This document shows positions 34,931-46,304 of a DNA stretch of 64,000 nucleotides, piece by piece (the stretch's first letter is position 1; each line of letters begins with the position of its first letter). The notes below the pieces were generated by a model. The model was given only the letters and a program-made list of their open reading frames with translations. It was not told where the DNA came from and ran no database searches. The stretch is from Aselliscus stoliczkanus (lineage: Eukaryota > Chordata > Mammalia > Chiroptera > Hipposideridae), in the NCBI GenBank assembly GCA_033961575.1, contig CM066738.1, positions 89,229,478 to 89,293,477 of the forward strand. The letters run 5' to 3'. The translations under genes and the position numbers were made by a program.

Positions 34931-35350
34931 CTTTACCATCATGCTCTAGCTGCTTTCTCTAGTGCCTGACTGAACACGTGTTAGTTCAGCCCTCTCCATA
35001 ATGTATTCCCAGCTTTTTGGGGGTCAAGAGCGTATAGCCCTTTTCTCACTCTGTGTGCAGCACCTGTTGTCATGTAGTAGCTCTCATTTACATCCATGTA
35101 TTCTCTTTCTTACAGCCACTTCATATACTTATGTCATTCCCAGACTATTCCCATTGTCATTTCTTCCCATTTTCAGCTTTTCTCTCCTTAAATTTATTCT
35201 GCAACTAGGGACATTTTCTTCATATATAACTCTCATGGGTGGCAAGCTTGTGGCATACAGAACCTGTCTTCGAATACCTGAACATTGAAATACTCTCTTT
35301 ATGCATGCATTCATAGACCCTACAGTTGAATCTGGCCAATATGTCTCATA

Positions 35351-35916
35351 TGAGGCCAGACATTTAAGTTCACGAACTCATCCTAGAAAAAGTACTACAT
35401 ACCTCCTTGCTGAATATCACTATGGTCACCTTTGAAGTACTCCCTTTGGGAAGCTATGCACTGATACCAGCACCTAGACCACCCTTCAAAGCAATTTTGG
35501 AACTCTTTTTCTGGAATGGCCATCAGAGCTGTCATCATATTACCCTTGATATCCTGAATATCACCAAAATATCTTCCTTTCAATATTTCTTTTATCTTCA
35601 GGTAAAGAAAGAAGTCTGTGGGGGCCAGATCAGGTGAGTAGAGAGGGTGTTCCAATATAGTTATTTGTTTACTGGCTAAAAATTCCCTCACGGACTGTGC
35701 CCTATGAGCTGGTGCATTGTCATGATGCAAGAGCCATGAATTGGCAGAAAGCTCAGGTCTTCGAACTTTTTCATGCAGCCTTTTCAGCATTTCCAAATAG
35801 TAAACTTGGTTAATGGTTTATCCAATTGGTAGAAATTCATAATGAATAATCCCTCTGATATCAGAAAAGGTTAGCAACATTGTTGCAAAGTTTGCCAACT
35901 TAATTGTCAGACTGCA
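35351..35916 (-). pseudogene. Mariner transposase remnant in an internally deleted element
   Basis: A 566-bp element flanked by TA (35,349-35,350 and 35,917-35,918), with imperfect inverted ends TGAGGCCAGACATTTAAGTT and the complement of ACTTAATTGTCAGACTGCA. The 133-codon minus-strand frame (35,395-35,796) is the C-terminal part of a mariner transposase. LHHDNAPAH carries the second catalytic Asp (residue 26) and SPDLAPTDFF the third (residue 61); 34 residues between them is the mariner D34D signature. The N-terminal DNA-binding part and the first Asp are missing, because the promoter-side terminus joins almost directly to the central region. A stop interrupts the frame just upstream. It cannot encode an active enzyme, and a sister copy is at 51,313-51,694. 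Similar sequence has been annotated in mammals as GVQW3-like, so automated annotation could mistake it for a gene. Confidence 0.93.
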
Positions 35917-35939
35917 TATGCACATTATACTTGAAGTCA

Positions 35940-37880
35940 AAGGTCTGCAAGGATACTCCAGACCTCACTTTCCCTTTTGTGTGTTTCCTCTTGTTGCCCT
36001 TCTGGGGAACTCTGCCTTTCCTTTCTTCTCTCTGCATCCATCTGCCTTTTAATTCCCAAGCTAAACCACCTGCTAAGTGAGGACTGTCTCAAGTACTCAA
36101 AACAAACCTAAGGCCCTCCATCCTCTCCGGTTGTGTGTGCATCTAAGTTACCCTTCATTCATCTATTATCCACATCTCTTGAGTTCCCACCCTGGGCCAT
36201 TCGCAGTGGTGGCGCAAGGCTATGGTAGTTCATAAATCCTTGCTATCATGAAGATTATATTCCTGCATCTGTGTCAGTTTTATTTCTCAAACCCAATTAT
36301 AAATGTCTTGATGTCTGAGACCTGGTTTCATGCCTCCATCACTTAGTAGGTATAATTTATGTTTACAATAGATAGGTAAAGAAGAAGGCAATCTAAAACT
36401 AATTACCATTTTTTTTCTGTTTTTCTAATATTCAAGTTTTATATCTACTTATCTGGTCTGCTATAAATGAAGGGGAAAACTTTGTGAAGGCTATGTGTCA
36501 AAATGGAAATAGTGTTTTGTCCTGGATGTTGGGGCCATAAGTGACTTAATCTACCACAAATATTTATTATTCATGTAATTTCAAAGAATGAAATACAAAG
36601 AAAGGCTATCATATTATTTGAGATCCTTATGCTGTGATTTTTGAGTTCTCCTGAACTTAGGAAAATTACTTCTCCTTGGAAGGGAAATTTAATCTACTTA
36701 ATAACATAGGGGTTTATCACTTGCCTATCATTCAGTTTTTCTTACTGTGAAGACTTGGGGCTAATATAATACTATACTTGCCCTACCTCCTGGAGCTATA
36801 ACTAGTAACTTTAAAAAATAACTTAATATACAATAAAATGATACTAGGCAGGAGACATCACTATAATGGATATATGATAAATCTTATTGTCATTCATGAA
36901 CAAATGAATTGTACTATAATATTATCTGATGTATAAAATGATACGTATTGATCATTTTATAAAAATTGTTTTTATATGGCTCAGTTGTCCTTTTTTGACT
37001 AAGAATAAAATAATTCCCTGGCTTTAGTCTACATGCAATGTAACAAATGGGTGTGGCTTTTGACAGAGAATCATTATCATCATAATGAAGTCTATGGTAA
37101 AATAATATTGTTGCAAAATGGTAATGCCCTATTATAATAAAGTGACATATTTCTCTGAAGTATAAAATAAATTATGATTATTTACTGTTGATTATAATCA
37201 ATATGAATTAATAATTTATTATTAAGCAGAATGACATGCAGAAAACTCATAGAGGTTCTTACACCAGGATGTTTTAAAACTTTGGCCTTTTTATATTAAA
37301 ACTTTCAGTTTAATACTTATGTGAGGGGAATGAATTGGACAAAGCAGCAGACCAGAGAATATAACTGACTGAGGCGTGGTGGGGAGGAGACATGGGAAGG
37401 GGAGAGAAGACAAATTCTGGAATCTAGGAAGCCTCCTAAATGAGAATTTAGGAACCAGATCAAGATTTATAGTGAAGGACTGAATCAGTAATTTGAAAGA
37501 GAAGGTAGCAGAAAACACCCAATCAGAACATCAGAAAGAAAAAAAAAATTCATAGCCACTTCTTTAAATGATTTTTCTGTACCATCTTTCCAGTTTTTCC
37601 TTTGGTTAAATTAACTCAATGTTCTTCAATAAAATAGTTCCCCATTTTAGGTTCATTTCTTCTACTGGAATACTCACTCTCTATCAGGTTACGTCAAAGG
37701 AGCTATATTTATACAAAGACACAGTATCTTCCATAAAGCCTTATCTGAATAACTGGGTTAAGTATGATTGCTCACACTTGAGACAAAGAATGGGCCCATT
37801 AAATAGTCAACAGTCAAATCAGATGACTAGCCAGTGGGATGCTTGGTAGGAAGATACGAAGAGTATAGTCCCAAATCACT
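35940..37880. other. Unassigned, mostly AT-rich sequence
   Basis: No gene recognised. A decayed old LINE-type fragment is possible near 36,160-36,270. The 36,990-37,230 part is rich in ATTA/TAAT motifs (see findings). Confidence 0.35.
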
Positions 37881-38043
37881 GAATTCTAGATAGTGGCAGA
37901 AACTGAACTTTTCATGTTGATTTTAATCTCTAAGGTATATTTGCTAAGCAAATGATTTAGGTTGGAATAGAACAGCAACAACCAAAAACTAAGTGTGCAG
38001 GAGGGTGCAGGTAAGAAGGAGATAGAAGGGAGGGAGAGGGAGA

Positions 38044-38045
<2 letters not shown>

Positions 38046-38103
<58 letters not shown>
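38046..38103. repeat. (AG)n microsatellite
   Basis: About 29 uninterrupted AG units. Ser/Leu-rich open frames on the complementary strand are artefacts. Confidence 0.97.
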
Positions 38104-38106
<3 letters not shown>

Positions 38107-38117
38107 CAAAGAGGAAC

Positions 38118-38220
38118 AAATGATTTCTATTGTTAACATAAGGTTATGTTGTTAATATAATGCTTTGGATTAGATCAGATTCTACAAATTACTTATTTTT
38201 ATGAAGTCACACTAACAATA
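38118..38220. repeat. 103-bp duplicated segment, copy 1
   Basis: It contains TTCTATTGTTAACATAAGGT and ends TATGAAGTCACACTAACAAT. The partner at 38,613-38,714 differs by two substitutions and one single-base indel. Copy 1 begins about 15 bp after the (AG)n tract. Confidence 0.95.
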
Positions 38221-38612
38221 GTTAGGAAAGTCATTTTCTAAGTCATAAGAACCCAGCCTTTTGTGAAACACATTTTGAATTTTTCCTATACTTGTGGTCA
38301 AGCCAAGTTTTTGTTTTTGTTTTTGTTTTTTTTCTTTTCTTCATACAATTTCTCTGTAAAAATCTAGGTAATGGAGTATTGAAAATCTGAAACCGAGAGG
38401 CTGCAGATCAAAAGACGACAAATTTACTTGAGTTGAGAAACAAATGACAGAGAACAATATGAGATGCGCATAAAGAAGGCAAGGTTCGAAAAAAAAAATC
38501 CTTTCATAATGTCTCCATCGAATTCTACTAAAAAGCAACTGGAAATTGACATCACAATACATGATTTGCAGTCATTTTAGGCAAGTATTCTTAGATAATT
38601 GTTATGAGTGAT

Positions 38613-38714
38613 AAATAATTTCTATTGTTAACATAAGGTTACGTTGTTAATATAATGCTTTGGATTAGATCAGATTCTACAAATTCTTATTTTTATGAAG
38701 TCACACTAACAATA
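38613..38714. repeat. 102-bp duplicated segment, copy 2
   Basis: Direct-orientation copy of 38,118-38,220 at about 97% identity, with about 390 bp between the copies. The intervening and flanking sequences are not duplicated. Confidence 0.95.
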
Positions 38715-38986
38715 ACAACATAAGACATTAGCTAATGTAGTAATAGATTTCTGAAATCTATAGCCTAGATTTTTGTGTCAAGGGACAGTAAAACTTGTAC
38801 CCAATATCAGCAGTTAGAATATTCTGCCCATCACTTAAGAATGGTGCCTTAGGGGGCTTTTATTCCTATTTTGGTGTGACATAAGTTGCAACACTAAATT
38901 CCACAATATTCCATACATATAGCAGCAGTATAATGTAGTAATCCTTTACTATTACTTAAATTATGTGCATTTATTTTTTGTATGTA

Positions 38987-39223
38987 CTGGGGGTGCGAAA
39001 AAATTGTATAGAAGTGGACACTTTGGTCAGCGTTGCTCAAGCAGTAGTTCACCATAATCAGAAGTGTCTGGATGCTGATGGTGACCACTTTGAACACCTC
39101 CTGTAATTGTAGAAGTCAGACGTGACTTGGATTCATCTTTTATTATCAGTATATATTGAGTATTACAATTTTAGTACAGTTTTCCTTTCTTAAAATGTGT
39201 ATACATATTTTTGGTCCCCCCAG
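38987..39223 (+). pseudogene. Second mariner/Tc1 family, deleted copy with transposase C-terminus
   Basis: A 237-bp element flanked by TA (38,985-38,986 and 39,224-39,225), with ends CTGGGGGTGCGAAAAAATTG and the complement of TATTTTTGGTCCCCCCAG. On the plus strand DGDHFEHLL followed by TAA (39,077-39,106) matches the C-terminus seen in many mariner/Tc1 transposases. All catalytic residues are missing. Both termini differ from the other mariner families here, so this is a separate family. Confidence 0.8.
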
Positions 39224-39391
39224 TATTAACTATAGTATTAACCATTGGTGTTAGAAGGAATTAAGTTAATTGTCAAATTATGCTCTTTTTGAAAGTAAAG
39301 CCATGCTCTACTAACAATGCCTCCTTAAGAAACTAGGGGGTAAAATTAATTTCCCCAGTTAACTGTGATAAAAAAAAAAAAATGAATGAGA

Positions 39392-39506
39392 GGGCTGGCT
39401 GAGTGGCATGGTGGTTAAGCGCTGCTGGCTTAGGACGCCAGCGGCCCCCGTTCGGGTCCCACATATGAGGGCCAGTGACACGGCCCTCAAAAAAAAAAAA
39501 AAAAAA
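39392..39506 (+). mobile_element. tRNA-derived SINE (short type)
   Basis: GGGCTGGCTGAGTGGCATGG, GGTTAAGCGCTG, the B-box-like GTTCGGGTCCCACATATGAG, GGCCAGTGACACGGCCCTC, then an A18 tail. An A-rich tract with ATGAATGAG on the left and ATGAGAAAT on the right gives a probable target duplication. The open frame across it is not a gene. Confidence 0.93.
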
Positions 39507-39589
39507 TGAGAAATAATCTCTACTCTCTCAGAGCTTATGCTTGAATATAACAATTTTTCATCCACTTATTCATTAACTCATTTAAACAT

Positions 39590-39705
39590 TCGCTCATTTG
39601 TTCAATAACATTTATTGAATTTCCAATATGAGGCATGCTGAGGTACACACATCGAACTAAGCATCATCCCTTCCATCACAGAGCTCTGGTCTCCCAACCT
39701 GACAT
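39590..39705 (+). repeat. Ancient LINE-type repeat fragment
   Basis: 'GTTCAATAACATTTATTGAA', 'TGAGGCATGCTGAGG' and 'CATCACAGAGCTCTGG' fit the common old mammalian '...TTTATTGAGC...CCAGGCAC' repeat, in decayed form. Confidence 0.4.
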
Positions 39706-39709
39706 TGCT

Positions 39710-40470
39710 TTTCTAGGTACTCCACTAGAAGATGAGCTCTTTATTTAAATATAAGATTCACAGGGAGTTTTTAGGAGGGAAACAAAATGAATGTATGAAG
39801 TCCAGAAGGCTCCCTGAATACTAGGTTTAGATGAAACCTACAGATGAAACATGAAAAAAAAATTTTTTAATTGAAAACAATTACTAAGGATTTCTGTTCT
39901 GGGAAGAAATACTGCAAATGCACTTTTCCCTGCTTTTTCACTCTAAATACTATAATTAAATGCCATAGGAATTATTAGTAGACTGTGATAAAAGGACTGA
40001 AAGCTGGAAAGAAGGAAGAGTGTCCAAAGACTTGATGACCTGAGAAACAACAATGTGATGAGTTCCCTGGGTTTTCTTTTTATTTCCTATATGCTCCCTG
40101 TCTAGGTACTGACAAGGCCTGCAACACAGGTCTGATAACCGGTGTAAAAAACAAAAAAATCCAAGAAAAGCACGCTCCCTTTAGCCAAAGAATTGGGAAG
40201 GGCAAAGTCCCCAGAGATCTAGAGTGGAGCCTCAGTTCCTTCTCCAAAAGTGAGAGGCTCCTGCAGGCATTCTAACCCATTGGTAGCAGCAGGGACCCCA
40301 TCCATCAGCCCGGGTTCTGCACCTGGCCTGGTGGGCAGTCTGGTCTATTGGCAATAGTGGTAATGGCAGCAAAAAACAGCAGGAAAGCCCCAGGCTTTCC
40401 AAGCCACTGCTCTACAAACAGGACACCGTTAGCTGGTCCTTTCTGCCTGTAGCAATGATAGCAGCAAAGA
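39710..40470. other. Unassigned sequence
   Basis: No gene recognised. The 40,200-40,450 part is moderately GC-rich with repeated AGCAG/GCAGCA motifs. Confidence 0.35.
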
Positions 40471-40474
40471 TGAG

Positions 40475-40964
40475 GATCATGCATTGCAATTGCCTATATT
40501 TTTATTCTTTCTGTTTTCCATTTTCCTATTTGACGTTTTTCAGATTCCTTCTTTTATCATTTGCTTTCTAGCTAGAGAATACAGTCTTTAGCCATTTATT
40601 TATGATAGGTCTGCTATGACAAATTCTCTTTTTCTTCATGGAGAATCTTTATTTATTCTTTATTTCCCACTGGATAGTTTGACTGAATTTGGAGATCATG
40701 GATGGTAGGTTCGGGGTTTGTTTTAGCATTGAAAAATGTTGTGCCACTTCTTTCGGGTCATTGTCATTCAAATTGTGTTTTCCCTGTAAGTGAGGCCTCA
40801 GTCAGTTCTGTGTGCTTTCTAGATTTTTCTTTAGTTCTCAGAAGCTTATCTAGGATGTCTTGGCATGGGTTTGAGTTTATCTTATTTGAGGTCACTTAGC
40901 TTCTTGAGTCTGTAGGTTTAAATTGTTTTGCTAAGTATAGGAAGTTTCCTGTTGTTATTTCTTC

Positions 40965-40996
<32 letters not shown>

Positions 40997-42240
40997 TCCC
41001 TGCTCTTTCCCTCTCCTTCTGAGACTGATGACAGGAATGGTAGAAATTTTGTTGTAGTCCTACAAGTCTCTGTTCATTTTTTTTTTTTTAGTCTATTCTC
41101 CCTCTGTTCAGATTGGAAAATTTCTATCATTCTGTCTTCATGTTCATTGATTCTTTCCTGTGTCATATCCACTTTATCATTGATTCTATATAGTAAGTTT
41201 TCTATTTCACTTATTGTGCTTTTATGTTCTAAACATTTTATCAAGCTCTTCTTTATACATTCTTTTTGTTTGATGAAGCTTTCATTTTTTTTCTAATTTG
41301 TTACAAGTGTGTGGGCTTTTTAAGTTTTTGAAGACAATTCTCACATCGCTATCATCGAGGTGTTGTCTATTGATTTTTCTTATTTTTCTTTTTCATGTTG
41401 AGTTTTTCCTGGTTCTCAGTATGAGGAGTGATTTTCAATTGAAACAGGTATACGTGAGTATTGTGTTATGAGACTCCGTATCTTATTTAAACCCATTTTA
41501 GCCAGCTTTCTCTGAAACTGCTCCAGTGGGAGGAAGGATGGGGAAGTGTTGCTTTGCTGCTGCCGGGGGAGGGGAGGGTGGCAGAGCCTCCTAGTGACCA
41601 CAGGGCAGGAGTCCTCACTAGACCTCCACTGACACTTCCTTGGCTTGGATGAGCAGTTGTGCCTTGGTACTTCTCTCCCCATGGCTGGTTGGCACTAGAG
41701 CGGCTGCCACCTTAAGGGGAGAAAGTCCTGGCCTCCCTAGCTCCCTATTGGTGTTTTCTGACATCATCCAAATATGGTGGGGTTTGGGGTGCCTCCTTAT
41801 AGCTGGGTGAATGTACAAGCCCAGGGTCTCCATTTAACTTTTTCAGCGTGGTGATCACAGTTTTTATTTCTCCCCTGTGGCATTTTACTGGAATACAATG
41901 CTTGTTGTCTAAATATTTTGTCTTGCTAGTTTGCCTCTTGTCCTTAGCCTAGAGTTGGAGTTGTTTGTTTGTTTGCTTGTTTTAATCTGCATTCTTTGGG
42001 GTTTTCAGGGTTACTGTTTTGTTCAGTTCCAAGTCTGGAATATATAGGACAAAAAGAAAACCCAGAGAATTTACCACCATGTTGATCCTTGTATCCCAAG
42101 TTCACTATCTGGTTTTCCTTCTTCTCTCCTCCTTTCAGAGTCATCTTATGTTTGTTTCGTATATAATGCCCAAAGTTTTTAGTTATACTTAGTGGGAAAA
42201 ATAGGGAAAAATATATCCACACCATTTTCCCTGAAAATTT
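40475..42240 (-). mobile_element. LINE-1 5' region, antisense
   Basis: 'TGTTGTTATTTCTTCAAGAT', a T-run at 40,970-40,996, 'CAGATTGGAAAATTTCTATC', 'TTCATGTTCATTGATTC' and 'TCCACTTTATCATTGATTC' match the antisense 5' UTR of old L1M-type elements. GC-rich blocks at 41,510-41,840 are also consistent with an L1 5' UTR, though the boundary at high coordinates is uncertain. It may have carried an L1 promoter. No intact frame. Confidence 0.65.
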
Positions 42241-42373
42241 GTTCACCCACATGTTCAATTTTTAAATGTACCATTTATTCAATGATCTGAAAGCATTTAA
42301 ACAAAATAAAACTACTCTAAATTTTTTAAATAAACATTTATTTCAAAAATACCATTTGTTTTGAAATAAACAT

Positions 42374-42733
42374 TTATTTCAAAAAAAGTAGCAGATTGAA
42401 GCATATGAAATTGCAGATATTTAACACTTTTCGACCTATCAACATGCCTTCGTCATAGGAAAATAACTTATTAATGCTATGTTGCATGAAAAAAATGTGA
42501 TGCACTAGGATGTGATTAGTAATTTCATAGCAACCCAAATTGAGAAAGAAGGAGTGGGAAAGATCATCATAGATAACTTCAATGATGTCACATTCATCTT
42601 GCCAGAAACTCACAAACAAGACATCTTTGGTTACTTTTATGTTTCTATGAGTAAAAACTACTTTAGAGGTTTGATTGGCAAATGTTAGGTAGTTCCGCCA
42701 AGAATAGTGAGGCAGACTGTGCTTTGCAGACAT
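42374..42733 (-). other. Unidentified 119-codon open frame
   Basis: The frame begins MSAKHSLPHY and has no domain, motif or signal peptide I recognise. Two copies of a short palindrome (AAATAAACATTTATTTCAAA) lie at its 3' side near 42,328-42,347 and 42,364-42,383. At this length in 64 kb of mammalian DNA, chance is a sufficient explanation. A decayed retropseudogene is an alternative. Confidence 0.12.
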
Positions 42734-42739
42734 CTAGCA

Positions 42740-43065
42740 GGCATTCTTGCAACGTAGATATTATGGCATTATTTATTATTAAGAAAAATTTCTGGTAAAT
42801 GTCAGTAAAGTGTCCTGCCCTAACAAAATTAGTGTATTACTGTCGCTTTTCTTTTTTTTTTTTCCATTTTTATCAATTCTGTATTTATGGTTAGTGTATT
42901 CTGGGGACTAAGAAATCTTTGCTACTCCAGATTCACAAAACTATTTTCTGCCAGAAAATTTACATATTTTAGCTCTTTAGATTTAGTTGTATAATCTGTT
43001 GAGAATTAGTTTGTGTGTCGGTATCAGGTATAGGTCAATGTTTTGTTGCTGTTTTGGGGAGGGTT
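42740..43065. other. Unassigned sequence
   Basis: No gene or confident repeat recognised. Confidence 0.35.
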
Positions 43066-43069
43066 CTTT

Positions 43070-43345
43070 TTTTTTTTTAAGATTTTATTGAGGAATTGGG
43101 GGAGGGGAACAGCTTTGGGGAATCGGGGAAGGGGAACAGACAAGTTGCTGTCCTTTCGTTCTTCAGTCTGGTTGTGGAGGACATTGCTTCACTGGCCCAT
43201 GTTGGTATTGTGATCATTGTGCTCTTCCCTGGTGAGGCAGAGCCATTGCTGGCCATCGGACGGCCGCTCACCACGGCTCACGGCATCTCACAGCAGTTCT
43301 CGCCTGTAGCCGGATGCTCTCGCTGTCTGCCAGCCACTCTACTGT
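43070..43345 (-). mobile_element. Lineage-specific retroposon, antisense, T-headed
   Basis: A T-run (complement of a poly(A) tail) leads into 'AAGATTTTATTGAGGAATTG', two GGGGAACAG blocks, 'GTTGCTGTCCTTTCGTTCTT', 'GTTGTGGAGGACATTGC' and a CpG-rich end (43,257-43,315). This resembles a long SINE-like retroposon I associate with bat genomes. The high CpG content suggests it is not old. It lacks coding capacity, the overlapping open frames on both strands are shadows, and the target duplication was not resolved. Confidence 0.55.
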
Positions 43346-43349
43346 CATT

Positions 43350-45305
43350 TTTTAAAATATGGATATAAATATCTTAAAGTGGGGAAACCTTTTCTAATGT
43401 GAAAAAAAAAATAACACATATATTTTCTTAAATCAATCGGGCTCCTGAGATGCTAAAATAACTACCTGTTAAAATATTTTTATTTGGTATAAGTGAGGCC
43501 CTAGGTAATGTTGAAAAGCAGCACCTATATAGAAGCAGGGGAAGAGGGCATTCATTCAGTTTCCCGAACTGTACAAACTGGATCTCTAAGCCAGAGGGTA
43601 GTCAGAGAGCCAGCATTTACCCAGAATACAACCTTTTTCCTTCTGGAATGAACAGCAATCTTTTTCACAAGGGAAGGCATTAATTGTTACTAATAATCCA
43701 ATCCATCAGGCTCATAATAAAAGTTAATATTTCCCACCTTCCGAAAATAAATTTTCAGTGTTTAGGAAACACGTTTACTCATTTCTGAGTTTTTAACCTT
43801 TCTATACTTTCACAGTTTATTTTAAATAAACTGTATGGGGCTGCATTAGTGCTCAGATGTTATTCTAAATAAATAGTTGCCCGCTCATAAAATATTATTT
43901 TAAAAATAAATAAATAAATTCTCTAGCCAGTGTCTCAAAAGTCAATAAGTGCTTTCTGGAGTTTTGGTTCAAACAAACCGCACTTAAGAAAACTGCCAGG
44001 GTCAAGAGCTAAATGTTATTGCAGTCAGGGAGGAGGTTAGTGGATGGATTCAGGACACATATGCACTTTAGACTGGCACTCTTCCTAGAGTGGGACAAAT
44101 TGTTCCTAACTCTTGCCTGGTGGTTACTGTTAGCAATACAAAGCCATTAAATTCAATAGTGACCTCAGCATCAAACCTCACCCAAATAGCTTCCAGTTTC
44201 ACAGCTTGAATCTCCAATTGCGTTGATTCATCTCCATCCCCTGTCTAGATAGTCTTCATGATGAGAGCTTTTTCCCCATGGACTGAACTTGATTTTGACA
44301 GTCCCTCTCTTGGTAATCACAGTACTTTGAACTCATTCCCAGGCATGAGTTTCCACTGACTATTGTCAGTCAAACTGTTCACTTCCAGCTGTTAAAGTTC
44401 AGAGTCATTGGACACAATTAAGAAGTAAAGAAAGAATCTCCTTCCATCATTTAAATGGTGATGATGTAAATGGAAAAAATCACTCATCTGATTACACACA
44501 GTTCTCTAGTTTCATTTGTAAAAGTCTGTCTCTCCAACTAGTTTCTAAAAGCTGCAAGGGGAACAATTATGTATTTTTCTTCTATAAAACTCAGAATTGA
44601 TGCATGTGGCTGGGCATAGTGTTAACAGTTAATTGATGCTTATTGGCATGACTTAATGAATTTTAGCTATTCAATTAATATTTTTCAAGATTAGTTAAAG
44701 GGAATTTATAATTTGTCACATGTGGATCATTGTCCCCACTGGTGTGCCTACTGTAAGAAAAAACTGTGCTTGGCACAAAGGATACCAAAAAGGAATAGGA
44801 ATGAGAACATTGTTCTCCAGCATCTTATAGACTAATAGCAGTAATTAGATGCAGGATATAAAGAGGTGCATCATGGAAGCCACACACACAGGGCACAGAG
44901 TTCAGAGACAAAAACCAGAGATTTCTTGCAGCTGATGTTTTTGAAAAGATTCATGGAAGGGAGGATCTTTGATCTGGATTTTTAAAAGCTAGATAGGGAC
45001 TGGATATACAAAAAATGGAAGAGAAGACATTTAAGAAAAATATGTATTGTTTTAATAATTTATTCATGGCATGCACTTATTCATTGTCAACCTTGTTATT
45101 TAGATAATGTTTGTGCTTATCTCCATCAAATGACTTCTGACAAGGCAGGAATTGCATGGGGTAGAGTTCATAGATCATAGCAATATGTTCTGGAGGCTTC
45201 AATTAGCCATAGACACCAGCTAGAAATAAATATGGACCGCATGCCAATTCTAAAATTGTTATCTCTAAAATGTAATTTTGGAGAAATATTCACTCATTTT
45301 GCTCA
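43350..45305. other. Unassigned sequence
   Basis: No gene recognised. A decayed old LINE-type fragment may lie at 44,750-44,990 (CTGTGCTTGGCACAAAGGAT). An AAAT-type patch lies at 43,902-43,918. Confidence 0.35.
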
Positions 45306-45322
45306 TTCAAGAAATGATTACT

Positions 45323-45425
45323 GGGCTGACTGAGTGGCGCGGTGGTTAAGAGCTGGCTTGGGACGCCAGCGGCTCTGGTTCGGATCCCACATATGAGGGC
45401 CAGTGACACTGCTCTCAAAAGAAAA
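45323..45425 (+). mobile_element. tRNA-derived SINE (short type)
   Basis: GGGCTGACTGAGTGGCGCGG, GGTTAAGAGCTGGCTTGG, GGTTCGGATCCCACATATGA, GGGCCAGTGACACTGCTCTC and an A-rich tail. Exact target duplications of AAGAAATGATTACTG lie on both sides, at 45,309-45,323 and 45,426-45,440. The insertion is young. Confidence 0.96.
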
Positions 45426-45922
45426 AAGAAATGATTACTGAAGCCATACTTTCTACCCTATGTAAAAAGGCAATCATATATTAATATATTTCACCATCTA
45501 TTTATTGAAAAAATTATATAGCAAGCAAATTACAATGCTATGTGTTAAGCATTATAATGGAGTTATGTTCAGTGAGTTTTTATAGCATACAGATGTGGGA
45601 GAAATTAATTTGCATGTGAAAGTCAGGGAAAGCTAGAAATAAGAGAACAGTTTTGAGATCTTAAAGAATGCGGAGTCATTTAAGAGTATGCCTCGTGGAC
45701 AATATATACATATTACGTTATTCTCTGGCAGAGTAAAACAGGGGCAAGGCAAAGGGTCATGATCATCAGGTTAGCATGATTTAGCCAGTGCCCTGTCTGG
45801 CTAAAGATAAGAAATTTGGATGGGACTCGAGATTTAAAGGGCATGTAGAAACACTGATCTGAGGTATAGACAAGGTCAAGTTTAGAAATCTGGATCCTAG
45901 AATCAGGAAAATAAAGACAATA

Positions 45923-46078
45923 CAGTAATACACTGGTTTGCAAGCATAATTCATTCTGGTAACAAACTACTCATATTGCAAGACATTGTTTGTTTACCAT
46001 GTTAAAATGTATTAGAAATGTTTGCTCATTTTGGGGAACACTCGCAAACCAAGTCACTCGCAATCCAAGGTTTTACGG
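45923..46078. mobile_element. Tigger/pogo-like miniature DNA transposon
   Basis: A 156-bp element flanked by TA (45,921-45,922 and 46,079-46,080). The left end CAGTAATACACTGGTTTGCA and the right-end complement CCGTAAAACCTTGGATTGCG are inverted. The interior 'AACACTCGCAAACCAAGTCA' fits the Tigger-type 'TTGGTTTGCGAG' pattern. No transposase sequence. Confidence 0.75.
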
Positions 46079-46139
46079 TACTTAGAATCATTGATATGGA
46101 TAACATTATCCATGAAAACTTTTGAACAGCCTGAAGAGT

Positions 46140-46300
46140 CAACATGCATAGGTATTAATACCACCTCTGGCACTTATTATCTCTGTGGGCCAGTTACTTA
46201 AATTTCAGGCTTCACTTTCATAAATGAACACAGGAATTACCCATTTATTTACTTATTGAGATAACCCATAAGCCATAGAACAGGCACTACCATAGAGTAT
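46140..46300 (+). repeat. MIR SINE, sense
   Basis: 'CCACCTCTGGCACTTATTAT', 'GGGCCAGTTACTTAAATTTC' and 'ACTTTCATAAATGAACACAG' in MIR core order. Decayed. Confidence 0.6.
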
Positions 46301-46304
46301 AACT

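Noticed and set aside
35395..35796. Host gene similar to GVQW3
   Set aside because: The frame is the C-terminal part of a mariner transposase inside a TA-flanked, internally deleted element. The N-terminal part is missing and an upstream stop is present.
40928..41296. A 122-codon Phe-rich frame
   Set aside because: It arises from T-runs in an antisense L1 5' region.
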